This document shows positions 41,863 to 50,702 of a stretch of 64,000 nucleotides of DNA, piece by piece. The number at the start of each line of letters is the position of its first letter. The stretch's first letter is position 1. The DNA is taken from NCBI RefSeq assembly GCF_022024035.1, contig NZ_CP091787.1, positions 1 through 64,000 of the forward strand, given 5' to 3'. Position numbers and translations under genes: made by a program. The stretch comes from Prevotella sp. E13-17 (lineage in GTDB: Bacteria > Bacteroidota > Bacteroidia > Bacteroidales > Bacteroidaceae). The notes beneath the pieces are model-generated. The model did not search any database. It saw only the letters and a list, made by a program, of their open reading frames with translations, and was not told where the DNA came from.

Positions 41863-42942
41863 ATGAAAAAGAAGTTTTTAAGACATATAACATATGTGAT
41901 GGTGCTGGCCATGGCCGTGGCACTGTCAGCTGCTGACTGCGTGTTTATCGACCGCTACCAGATAGCCCAGAAAGACGAGAGTGGGCGTGAGGTTTTTTAC
42001 GCCAAGGCACAGTCGGATGTGACTTTCACCCTGGACGGCAAAATCCAGTGTCGTACAACAGACAATGATGGCTGTACCACGAAGTTTGTTTTTGCCATGT
42101 TGGTTCCCAAAGATTGGGACTTGGCCCATCAAGGAGTGGTGACTTACAAATGCGATTTGTCTGATGATCGTAGCGAACAGCTCCCAATGTCAGTCATTCC
42201 AGAATCGCAGCTCCCGAAGAATGGCGAAGGACGCACATGGACTCAGTGCCTGCTTTCAGAATATGGAGTCGGCCCTAATGTGCTTGATGATATGGAGTGG
42301 GTGGTTTTCCAGACTAACAAGACATGGAACATTCGCAACAACCAAGATCCAACCTATCAGATACAGGTTCGCACACGTGTCGGAAAACGTAATCTGAAAT
42401 GCAAGCTGGGCTTCTTTGTGAACCATACAGACGATGGCTTCAGCAATGGCACAGAGCATAAGAAGGTTATTTTTGCCAACGAATGTTTTGAGGTGCTCGG
42501 AGGCAAAGGAATGACAATAGATTTCTGTAATCGTCATTTTAATCGCGTGTCACCATTGACCGCCCTGCAGGATGACTATATCACCATTAGCTACCTGGCC
42601 GATGTCGATCTCTCTTTGACGAGTAATCCTCTGGCGCAAACAGATGAAGTCTATTTGCAAGGAAAGGCAGTAACCGTCGATGGGCGTGAGTATCAAGCTC
42701 CGGCAATAGGTCCTCAGACGCAGATGCACAGGCAAAACACACAAAACCGCACATTCAATCTAACCATTTGGCCTTCTGGTTTCTTCAACGTGCCAACAGA
42801 TGAGTTGATAGATCACATAGACTACTACTTCGTCAATGCCGACGGGACTCGTTTCGTCAACCAGTCAACCGATGATCTGGTGCAACTTGGGTCGGCAGAC
42901 CGTGACAACGAGCCATTTAACCTAAAGCTTGAATGTGAATAA
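41863..42942 (+). CDS. Secreted PUL accessory protein, DUF4961-like
   Basis: A 359-aa exported protein with signal peptide and possible lipobox (LSAADC). Beta-rich body: FTLDGKIQCRTTDNDG, KFVFAMLVPKDWDLA, WTQCLLSEYGVGPNVLDDMEW, then a second half IDHIDYYFVNADGTRFVNQS. This resembles DUF4961 proteins found between susD and susC in other Bacteroidota loci; the match is from memory and should be checked. Probably a surface glycan-binding protein in the SusE position. The N-terminal part of the 61288-63351 protein (LFGIRVPEGWEVDG) looks similar in style. Confidence 0.5.
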   Translation: MKKKFLRHITYVMVLAMAVALSAADCVFIDRYQIAQKDESGREVFYAKAQSDVTFTLDGKIQCRTTDNDGCTTKFVFAMLVPKDWDLAHQGVVTYKCDLSDDRSEQLPMSVIPESQLPKNGEGRTWTQCLLSEYGVGPNVLDDMEWVVFQTNKTWNIRNNQDPTYQIQVRTRVGKRNLKCKLGFFVNHTDDGFSNGTEHKKVIFANECFEVLGGKGMTIDFCNRHFNRVSPLTALQDDYITISYLADVDLSLTSNPLAQTDEVYLQGKAVTVDGREYQAPAIGPQTQMHRQNTQNRTFNLTIWPSGFFNVPTDELIDHIDYYFVNADGTRFVNQSTDDLVQLGSADRDNEPFNLKLECE

Positions 42943-42962
42943 TCACTAACAACTATTAAGCA

Positions 42963-45806
42963 ATGAAAGCAATATCTCGAACATCATTTGCACTCATCGC
43001 TCTTGCAGCTATTAGCACGCAGGGGTTGGGAAAGCCCAGTAGCCAGCAAAAAGATTCAGCGACGGTTGAATTCGCTTCGGCATCGGCCCCGTCGGTGAGT
43101 GGCCAAGACATGGAGAAATATCTCTCTACAGATATATTGACATCGTTACAGGGACGCATCGCAGGCTTTAATATTGGCCAGTATCGTGGTAGCGACTTGC
43201 CTCGTATTTCGGTTAACACTTCCGCAGACCTGATTGGTTACCGACCAGCTTCTTATGGTCAGCTTCCCTATGGCGACAATACCCGTTTTACGCTCTCAAG
43301 CCGCGGACTGGCACCCGTCATTATTGTTGATGGCATCGAGCGTGACATGGTGTCGCTTGACCCTGAGGCCATTGAAAGTGTAACGCTGAAGCGTGATGCT
43401 CTTTCATCAATGTTCCTTGGCATGAAGAGTTCACGCGGTGCTTTGGTTATTACAACGAAGACACCAACCAGCGATCGCCTTCACTTTGGTTTCACCGCCA
43501 AGTGGGGTATTCATGGCAACACGTTTAATCAGAAACCCTTGTCTTCAAGTCAGTATGCCTACTTGTTGAATGAAGCTCTTCAGAACGATGGCCGTTCACC
43601 CATCTATAATGCTCAAGACCGTGATGCCTATCGAGATCAGACTTCGCCATTTACTCATCCAGACGTGAACTGGTACGATGAGCTGATGAACAAGAACGCC
43701 CTTTCTCAATCGTACAATCTGAATGTGACAGGCGGTGGAAAGGTGGCACAGTTCTTTGTTTCGTTAGGCTATACCGGCGAGGATGGTCTCTTCAAGACAA
43801 ACAACGACAACGGCTACAACACGAACTTCGATATCAACAGATACATGATCTCGTCGAAGGTCAATATCAACATCACCGAAGATTTCACAGCTTCAATGAC
43901 AGCCATCGGGCGCATTATCGAAGGCAATCAACCTGGCGGTTCTGGTTCTGGCTATAGCGACTTGCTGCTGAACATCTGGCGCACACCGAATAATGCCTAT
44001 CCCGTACATAATCCAGATGGAACATGGGGCGGCACAATTGCCTTTACTAATAACCTGGCATCGCAGGCTTGGGAGTCGGGCTATATCAACGACAACATGC
44101 GTGATATCATGGCAACGTTGTCTTTGAAGTATGATTTCAATAAACTTGTGAAGGGCTTGTCGGCAACGTTTACAGGTCATGTGACACATCAGACACGTAC
44201 GGCCATTGTACGTACGAAGCAAAATCCCGTCTATCATTTTTCTATCGTAGATGGTGTTCCCACTTATCTGCGCTATGGTAATTCTATTTCCCAAAGCAAT
44301 AATTTCACGGCTGTCTCAACCTATCAGAATCTCTATGGTCGTTTGTCGGTTGACTATACCCGTCAATTCGGGCTGCATCATGTTGCCTTAGGAGCAATGG
44401 GTGACACTCGTCATGAAGTGGTTCAGTACGATCTACCCATGATTCCTTCAGACATCATGGAAAGTGTGCGCTACGACTATGATCGTCGCTACTTTCTGGA
44501 GGCTGCAATGACACAAAGCTACTTTAATCGTTATGCGCCAGACAACCGATGGGGTCATTTCTTTGCCCTCGGTGGAGCGTGGATGGTTAGCCGCGAGAAT
44601 TTCATGCAGGGCACTTCCGATTGGCTTCAGGAGCTGAAGTTGCGTGCCACTTATGGTCATACAGGTAATGGCATTGACAATTCTGGTTACTATCAGTATC
44701 GTCAGCGATTCTCGCAGAATGCTACTGCAGCCTATCCTCAGGGAACATCAATGGGCACCTCTGGTGGTATTTTCACCAGCGAGACGATGCCGATGGCTAA
44801 TCCGTTCATAACCTATGAGAAAGCTCGTAAGTTGAACATTGGTATCGATGCAACTTTGTTGAATGGTCGTCTGTCAGCAACAGCCGAGTACTATAATGAC
44901 AAGTATGTTGACTTGTTGCAGACCCGTGGTAAGAGCATCGAGTTGATTGGTGCCACCTATCCTACGGAAAACATAGGCAAGTCGCGCCGTCAGGGTGTCG
45001 ATATCAGTCTTAGTTGGCAAGACCATGTAGGACCTGTTTCTTACTATATTGCCCCTAATTGGAGCATAGAGTTCACGAAGTTGCTCTTCATGGATGAACA
45101 GAAACAACCCTTTAACTATCTTCGCCAGACAGGCCGTCCACTCGGTGTCGTCTATGGATTGAAAGCCCTGGGCTTCCTCAGTGCCGAGGACATCGCCGCT
45201 AATTATCCTGTCATGCAGGGTGTGGAAGTGCAACCTGGTGATGTTAAATATGCCGATTTGAATGGCGATAAAATCATTGATGAGTACGACCGCACCGTCA
45301 TCGGTGGTGATAAACCACTTCAGTACTTTGGTCTTGACCTCGGTCTCAGTCTCTGCGGTTTCGAATTCTCTATGCTCTGGCAGGGCGTTTATAATCGCGA
45401 CCTTTACGTTGACGACCGTACCCTTGTTGAAGGCTTCCAGAGCATTGGCAACACCTATGGCCAGGCCTATCAGAACATTCTTGGACGCTGGACGCCAGAA
45501 ACGGCTTCCACTGCAACCTATCCAAGACTGTCGGCAGGAGGCAACACGTATAACTATGGTGGATATTACGGTTCTTCATTGTGGATGCACAAGGGAAATT
45601 TCATTCGTCTGAAGAACATGCAGCTAGCCTATAATCTACCTAAGCAGCTCTGCCAGAAGCATCTTGGTGGTATTGGTGTGAAGGTATTCTTCAATGCTCA
45701 AAATGCCATCACCTTCTCAGCTTGCAAACTGGTAGATCCAGAAGTCTCTTTCACTTCTTCGCCTTTACAGCGATGCTTCTTTACTGGTATCAATCTCAAC
45801 TTCTAA
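42963..45806 (+). CDS. SusC/RagA-family TonB-dependent transporter without N-terminal carboxypeptidase-like domain (first)
   Basis: A 947-aa outer-membrane transporter. It has a signal peptide and a plug domain (LSTDILTSLQGRIAGFNIGQYRG, APVIIVDGIERDMVSLDPEAIESVTLKRDALSSMFLG, RGALVITTK), then a 22-strand-type barrel with TYGHTGNGI and LSWQDHVGPV and an aromatic C-terminus (TGINLNF). The CarboxypepD_reg-like domain normally in front of the plug is absent, unlike the second SusC here. It imports oligosaccharides using TonB energy. It is followed 16 nt later by a SusD. Confidence 0.92.
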   Translation: MKAISRTSFALIALAAISTQGLGKPSSQQKDSATVEFASASAPSVSGQDMEKYLSTDILTSLQGRIAGFNIGQYRGSDLPRISVNTSADLIGYRPASYGQLPYGDNTRFTLSSRGLAPVIIVDGIERDMVSLDPEAIESVTLKRDALSSMFLGMKSSRGALVITTKTPTSDRLHFGFTAKWGIHGNTFNQKPLSSSQYAYLLNEALQNDGRSPIYNAQDRDAYRDQTSPFTHPDVNWYDELMNKNALSQSYNLNVTGGGKVAQFFVSLGYTGEDGLFKTNNDNGYNTNFDINRYMISSKVNINITEDFTASMTAIGRIIEGNQPGGSGSGYSDLLLNIWRTPNNAYPVHNPDGTWGGTIAFTNNLASQAWESGYINDNMRDIMATLSLKYDFNKLVKGLSATFTGHVTHQTRTAIVRTKQNPVYHFSIVDGVPTYLRYGNSISQSNNFTAVSTYQNLYGRLSVDYTRQFGLHHVALGAMGDTRHEVVQYDLPMIPSDIMESVRYDYDRRYFLEAAMTQSYFNRYAPDNRWGHFFALGGAWMVSRENFMQGTSDWLQELKLRATYGHTGNGIDNSGYYQYRQRFSQNATAAYPQGTSMGTSGGIFTSETMPMANPFITYEKARKLNIGIDATLLNGRLSATAEYYNDKYVDLLQTRGKSIELIGATYPTENIGKSRRQGVDISLSWQDHVGPVSYYIAPNWSIEFTKLLFMDEQKQPFNYLRQTGRPLGVVYGLKALGFLSAEDIAANYPVMQGVEVQPGDVKYADLNGDKIIDEYDRTVIGGDKPLQYFGLDLGLSLCGFEFSMLWQGVYNRDLYVDDRTLVEGFQSIGNTYGQAYQNILGRWTPETASTATYPRLSAGGNTYNYGGYYGSSLWMHKGNFIRLKNMQLAYNLPKQLCQKHLGGIGVKVFFNAQNAITFSACKLVDPEVSFTSSPLQRCFFTGINLNF

Positions 45807-45821
45807 AAACACGAACGTGCA

Positions 45822-47594
45822 ATGAAACAAATAAAATATCTCATACTCCTGGTAGTGGGCTCGCCAATGATGCTGACGTCCTGTATGGATAACTATGAAA
45901 CGCTCCCTGCCGATGAGTTCACTACCGACTATCTGTTTTCCACAACCGATTCGTTAGGTAAGCAGGCACGCCAGTACCTGAACACCATTTACGATATTAT
46001 GGAGAATGGTCACAACCGTGTGGGTGGCGACTATCTTGATGCTGCTTCTGACGATGCCATCAGCATCGATATGGATGGCGAGCCCGATGTGTTGCGTTTG
46101 GTTACCGGACGCTACACTGCCAGCAATGGCGTGGGCAGTGATATGCGCTGGGGACAGTATTATACCGGTATTCGTAAGGTCAACATCCTCATCTCCGGTA
46201 TTGACAGGGTGCCATTTCGCGCTACTTATAAAAATGCCGTCGGACAGATTCGTCCACTCGGTGTGACTTTTAAGGCCGAGGCTCGCTTCTTGCGTGCATG
46301 GTTCTACTTCCAGCTGTTGCGTCGCTATGGTGGCGTGCCTATTGTCGGTGATCGCGTGTTTAATATTAATGATGACGTAGAGTTGCCCCGCAACACGTTT
46401 GGCGAGTGTGTGGATTATATCGTGAATGAGCTGGACGACATTCAGGATTCCTTGCGTTCGGTTGGTACCATGAGCAATGTGTCCGAGTTTGGTCATGCAC
46501 CCACCAAGCAGGCCTGTCAGGCATTGAAGTCGCGTGTGCTGCTCTATGCCGCTTCGCCTCTGTTCAATGGTCAGACCCTCGAGGCCGGCAATGAATTGGT
46601 GGGCTATGCCACTTACGACGCTGCTCGTTGGAAGCGTGCTGCCGATGCTGCTCGTGACTTGATTGAAGGCGAGGGCCATAAGGGCAAAGACAGTCTCACA
46701 CTGACCGAAGACGTCCGCAACGTGTTCCTCAACTTCTATGACTATGGTGCCAATCCCGAGCTCATCTTCTTCCGTCAGGGCGGCAATAACACCAGCATCG
46801 AGAACAGCAATGGACCTCTCGGATTCACAGGTCCTCGTATGGGTAACGGACGCACCTGTCCGACTCAAAATCTTGTTGACGCATTCCCTATGGCCGACGG
46901 ACGTATGCCAGGCGATAGTCCTCTCTATCCTTATTCAGATGCAGATCCCTATTCGAATCGTGATCCCCGTCTTGACAAGACGATTCTGCATAATGGGTCT
47001 CAGTGGTTAGGTGGCAAGCTCGCCACATGGCAGGGTGGAACCAATAACCCTGCCAACGGCACGGATTATTCACTTACCAGCTATTACATGTGTAAGTTTA
47101 TGGGTCAGTTTGCCGACAAGAGCGAATATTCTTCCGTGATTCATGTCTGGGTCATGTTCCGCTATGCAGAAATACTGCTCAACTTTGCCGAAGCCGAAAA
47201 CGAGTCTGTCGGTCCCACATCCGAGGTGTACGATGCTCTTTATCTCTTGCGCAAGCGTGCCGGTATCAAGAAAGGAACGGTGTCTGGTTACAGCTATGGC
47301 CTGAAAGACAACATGACGCAGGCTGAGATGCGCGAAGCCATTCACAATGAGCGTCGCATAGAGCTTGCATTCGAGGAGCACCGCTACTATGACATCCGTC
47401 GCTGGCGTATTGCCGAGGATGTGTTTGCCAAACCCTTGCAGGGAATGCAGGTTGTTGAGAGCTCGGGCACTACTACCTACACACGTGTTAACGTGCTCAA
47501 GGCCAATTTTGCTGCTCGCAACTATCTCTACCCAATACCCTTCAGTGAAGTCAACAAGAATAGGAACATGGTTCAGAACCCCAATTGGAAATAA
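45822..47594 (+). CDS. SusD/RagB-family lipoprotein (second)
   Basis: A 590-aa lipoprotein (lipobox MLTSC). It shows FTTDYLFSTTDSLGKQARQYL, the SusD signature FKAEARFLRAWFYFQLLRRYGGVPIVGD, RDPRLD and the C-terminal KRAGIKKGT ... EMREAIHNERRIELAFEEHRYYDIRRW. It lies between two SusC genes, so its partner is uncertain: by usual order the upstream 947-aa SusC, by closeness either. Binds glycan at the surface. Confidence 0.93.
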   Translation: MKQIKYLILLVVGSPMMLTSCMDNYETLPADEFTTDYLFSTTDSLGKQARQYLNTIYDIMENGHNRVGGDYLDAASDDAISIDMDGEPDVLRLVTGRYTASNGVGSDMRWGQYYTGIRKVNILISGIDRVPFRATYKNAVGQIRPLGVTFKAEARFLRAWFYFQLLRRYGGVPIVGDRVFNINDDVELPRNTFGECVDYIVNELDDIQDSLRSVGTMSNVSEFGHAPTKQACQALKSRVLLYAASPLFNGQTLEAGNELVGYATYDAARWKRAADAARDLIEGEGHKGKDSLTLTEDVRNVFLNFYDYGANPELIFFRQGGNNTSIENSNGPLGFTGPRMGNGRTCPTQNLVDAFPMADGRMPGDSPLYPYSDADPYSNRDPRLDKTILHNGSQWLGGKLATWQGGTNNPANGTDYSLTSYYMCKFMGQFADKSEYSSVIHVWVMFRYAEILLNFAEAENESVGPTSEVYDALYLLRKRAGIKKGTVSGYSYGLKDNMTQAEMREAIHNERRIELAFEEHRYYDIRRWRIAEDVFAKPLQGMQVVESSGTTTYTRVNVLKANFAARNYLYPIPFSEVNKNRNMVQNPNWK

Positions 47595-47597
47595 GTT

Positions 47598-50500
47598 ATG
47601 AAACGACTGATAATCATCTTTGCGTGTCTGATGACATGCATGCTCATCACAGCTCAATCGCTCACAGTGAGCGGTGTCGTTACTTCGCAAGAGAATGGCG
47701 AACCTCTGATAGGTGTCACCGTCAAGGCCGGCTCTGCCGGTGTAGGTACTACCACCGATATTGACGGACGTTACTCCTTGACTGTTCGTCAGGGCGAGCG
47801 TCTCACGTTCTCCTATGTGGGCTACCGTCAGTTCGTCGCCACGGTCAAGGGTGCCAAGCTCGATGTGGTGATGCAAGACGACAATAGCTTGCTCAACGAG
47901 GTCGTTGTGGTTGGTTACGGCCAGGCCAAGCGTATCACGCTGACGGGTGCCGTCAGTGCCATCAATGGTAAGGAACTGCAAAAAGTACCTGTCAGCAGTG
48001 TTCAGAACGCGTTGGCTGGAAAACTTCCTGGCTTCTTCTCACAGCAGCGTAGCGGCCAGCCCGGTAAGGATGCCAGCGACTTCTTCATTCGTGGCGTCAG
48101 CTCACTGAATAGCGATGGCAACAAGCCGCTTATTATTGTCGATGATGTGGAGTACACCTACGACCAACTATCACAGATTAACGTCAACGAGATTGAGAGT
48201 ATCTCTATTCTGAAAGACGCTTCAACCACGGCTATCTATGGTATCAAGGGTGCCAATGGTGTTCTGGTGGTCAAGACACGTCGTGGCGAGAGTGGGGTGC
48301 CTAAGATCAATGTGCGCATGGAGACAGGTGTGCAGATGCCTGTTCGCACCCCCAACTTCCTGGGCAGCTACGAAACGGCCACACTGGTCAACGAGGCACG
48401 TGCCAACGACGGACTGACGCCTTTGTTTACCGATGCCGACCTCGAACATTTCCGTACGGGCGATGACCCCTATGGCCATCCAGATGTCAACTGGTACGAT
48501 GAGATTTTCAAGAAGACGGCACAGCAGTCGAATGTCAATGTTGACGTGTCTGGTGGCTCCGACCGCTTGAAGTATTTCGTGTCCGTGGGCTATTTCAGTC
48601 AGAATGGTCTGGTGCGCAATTTCGATTCTGGCGACGAGCTGAAGAGCAACTATCGCTATCGCCGTTTCAACTTCCGTTCAAATCTCGACTTTCAAGTCAC
48701 CAAGAATCTCTCTATGCGTCTCGACATCACGTCACGTTTCATGAACATCAACGAGCCGCGTGGTATCAATGCGACTGGCGAGATCTATAACTTCTCGGCC
48801 ATGCATCCCTATTCTGCACCTGTCATGAACCCCGACGGCTCTTATGCCTATCTTTACGATACCGACACACGTCGTCCAACACTCAATGCCCGACTGGCCA
48901 ACGAGGGCTATGTGCGCTCACGTCGTAACGACAACAACCTGCTTTACCAGGCTACTTGGAATATGGACTTTTTGACAAAGGGTCTGTCTTCAAATGTACG
49001 ACTGGCCTATTCTACCATCGACGAGAATGCCCGTTCTGCATGGCGCACAGAATTTCCCACATGGCATTACAACTCAGCTAATGGCACCTATACAATCAAC
49101 CCAGACAATGTGTTTACAAAGGGTGTGCCTGCCATCACCGTTGAGCCTCGCACTGCCATCAAGGATATGAACCTGATGGCATCGCTGAACTATCATCGTG
49201 TGTTCAATGAGGCACATGATGTAGAAGGTATGCTTTTCTACAATCGCGAAAGTACCACCACCGAGCTCAATACTCCTGCATTTGTTGGTCAGCCAAAGGT
49301 ACCCGAGAAGTTTATGGGTACTACCCTTAAATTAGGCTACAAATACAAGAATCGCTACCTGCTCGATTTCAATGTGGCATACAATGGTTCAGACCGTTTC
49401 CAGGCCGACCACCGTTTCGGTTGGTTCCCCGCTGTGGGCGCAGGTTGGGCTATCTCAGAAGAGCCCTGGTTCCGCGACCATGTGAAGGGTGTCGAACTCT
49501 TGAAAATTCGCACCAGCTACGGCCTTGTAGGTTCCGATGTGGCCATGGGCAATCGCTACCTTTATAATCAGGTCTATGAGCGTGGCAACAGTTACCAGTT
49601 TGCCGAATACGAGGAAGAGTGGTTTCAGGGCTATCGTGAGGGTGCCCTGGGCAACGATCACGTGACGTGGGAGAAGGCCAAGAAGTTCGACCTCGGTGTT
49701 GACATCAACCTCTGGAACTGCGTGTCTATGACGCTCGACTATTTCCACGACAAGCGCTACGACCAGCTGGTCTATCGCAACGACATCCCCTTGATGCTCG
49801 GTGTCGGCACCTCACCTATCAATGTGGCTCGCACCACCAATCAGGGCTTCGACGGCCAGATTGGCTACCGCAACCATTGGGGCGATTTCAGTTTCAACAC
49901 CAACCTGGTGTTCTCGTATGCCAAGAACAAGATTGAATACATGGCTGAGGCTCAGCAAAGACATCCGTGGTTGGCACAGACAGGTCATAGCATCGGTCAG
50001 CAGTTCGGTTATACGTGGATAGGCTATTACACTCCCGAAGATATCGCTCTCATCAAGGCTGGAGCCGAAGGTGCTCCCGCTGTACCCAACACCGATATCC
50101 CCGTACAGGCAGGCGATCTGAAGTATAAGGACCTGAACGAAGATGGCGTCATCGACGACTATGACAAGAGTGCTATCGGTTTGCCCAATCTGCCCAACAC
50201 CACCATGGGATGGACCATTGGCGGCTCTTGGAAGGGCTTCACATTGAGCGTGTTGTTCCAAGGCTCTTTCAACTATAGCTTCAGCGTTGTTGGAACAGGC
50301 ATCGAACCCTTCAAGAGCCAGTTCCAGCCACTGCACAAAGAACGTTGGACCTTGGAACGCTATACCAATGGCGAACCCATCAACTTCCCTCGTCTCACCA
50401 GCAACCCGTCAACCATCAACAGTGCACAAGCCTATATGTCAAACTTCTGGTTGATCGATGCCTGGTATGTACGTCTGAAGACCATCGATCTGAGCTATGA

Positions 50501-50684
50501 CTTCCCTCGTAAATACACGCCCAGCTTCCTCAGCTCGCTGCGTCTGTACATGAATGCCTATAACCTGTTTACGTGGACCAGCTACGACAAGTATCAGCAG
50601 GATCCCGAGATACAGACCAACTCGGCTGGCGACACCTACATGAACCAGCGTGTCTTGAACTTCGGTGTTTCTATGGCATTCTAA
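47598..50684 (+). CDS. SusC/RagA-family TonB-dependent transporter (second, full length)
   Basis: A 1028-aa outer-membrane transporter with full SusC architecture: signal peptide, CarboxypepD_reg-like domain (VSGVVTSQENGEPLIGVTVK, TTTDIDGRYSLTV), TonB-box-like DNSLLNEVVVVGYG, plug (ALAGKLPGFFSQQRSGQPGK, PLIIVDDVEY, ILKDASTTAIYG) and barrel ending VLNFGVSMAF. It starts 3 nt after the second SusD stop. It imports oligosaccharides released at the surface. Confidence 0.95.
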   Translation: MKRLIIIFACLMTCMLITAQSLTVSGVVTSQENGEPLIGVTVKAGSAGVGTTTDIDGRYSLTVRQGERLTFSYVGYRQFVATVKGAKLDVVMQDDNSLLNEVVVVGYGQAKRITLTGAVSAINGKELQKVPVSSVQNALAGKLPGFFSQQRSGQPGKDASDFFIRGVSSLNSDGNKPLIIVDDVEYTYDQLSQINVNEIESISILKDASTTAIYGIKGANGVLVVKTRRGESGVPKINVRMETGVQMPVRTPNFLGSYETATLVNEARANDGLTPLFTDADLEHFRTGDDPYGHPDVNWYDEIFKKTAQQSNVNVDVSGGSDRLKYFVSVGYFSQNGLVRNFDSGDELKSNYRYRRFNFRSNLDFQVTKNLSMRLDITSRFMNINEPRGINATGEIYNFSAMHPYSAPVMNPDGSYAYLYDTDTRRPTLNARLANEGYVRSRRNDNNLLYQATWNMDFLTKGLSSNVRLAYSTIDENARSAWRTEFPTWHYNSANGTYTINPDNVFTKGVPAITVEPRTAIKDMNLMASLNYHRVFNEAHDVEGMLFYNRESTTTELNTPAFVGQPKVPEKFMGTTLKLGYKYKNRYLLDFNVAYNGSDRFQADHRFGWFPAVGAGWAISEEPWFRDHVKGVELLKIRTSYGLVGSDVAMGNRYLYNQVYERGNSYQFAEYEEEWFQGYREGALGNDHVTWEKAKKFDLGVDINLWNCVSMTLDYFHDKRYDQLVYRNDIPLMLGVGTSPINVARTTNQGFDGQIGYRNHWGDFSFNTNLVFSYAKNKIEYMAEAQQRHPWLAQTGHSIGQQFGYTWIGYYTPEDIALIKAGAEGAPAVPNTDIPVQAGDLKYKDLNEDGVIDDYDKSAIGLPNLPNTTMGWTIGGSWKGFTLSVLFQGSFNYSFSVVGTGIEPFKSQFQPLHKERWTLERYTNGEPINFPRLTSNPSTINSAQAYMSNFWLIDAWYVRLKTIDLSYDFPRKYTPSFLSSLRLYMNAYNLFTWTSYDKYQQDPEIQTNSAGDTYMNQRVLNFGVSMAF

Positions 50685-50702
50685 ACGATGGAGGTTGTTG
50701 TC

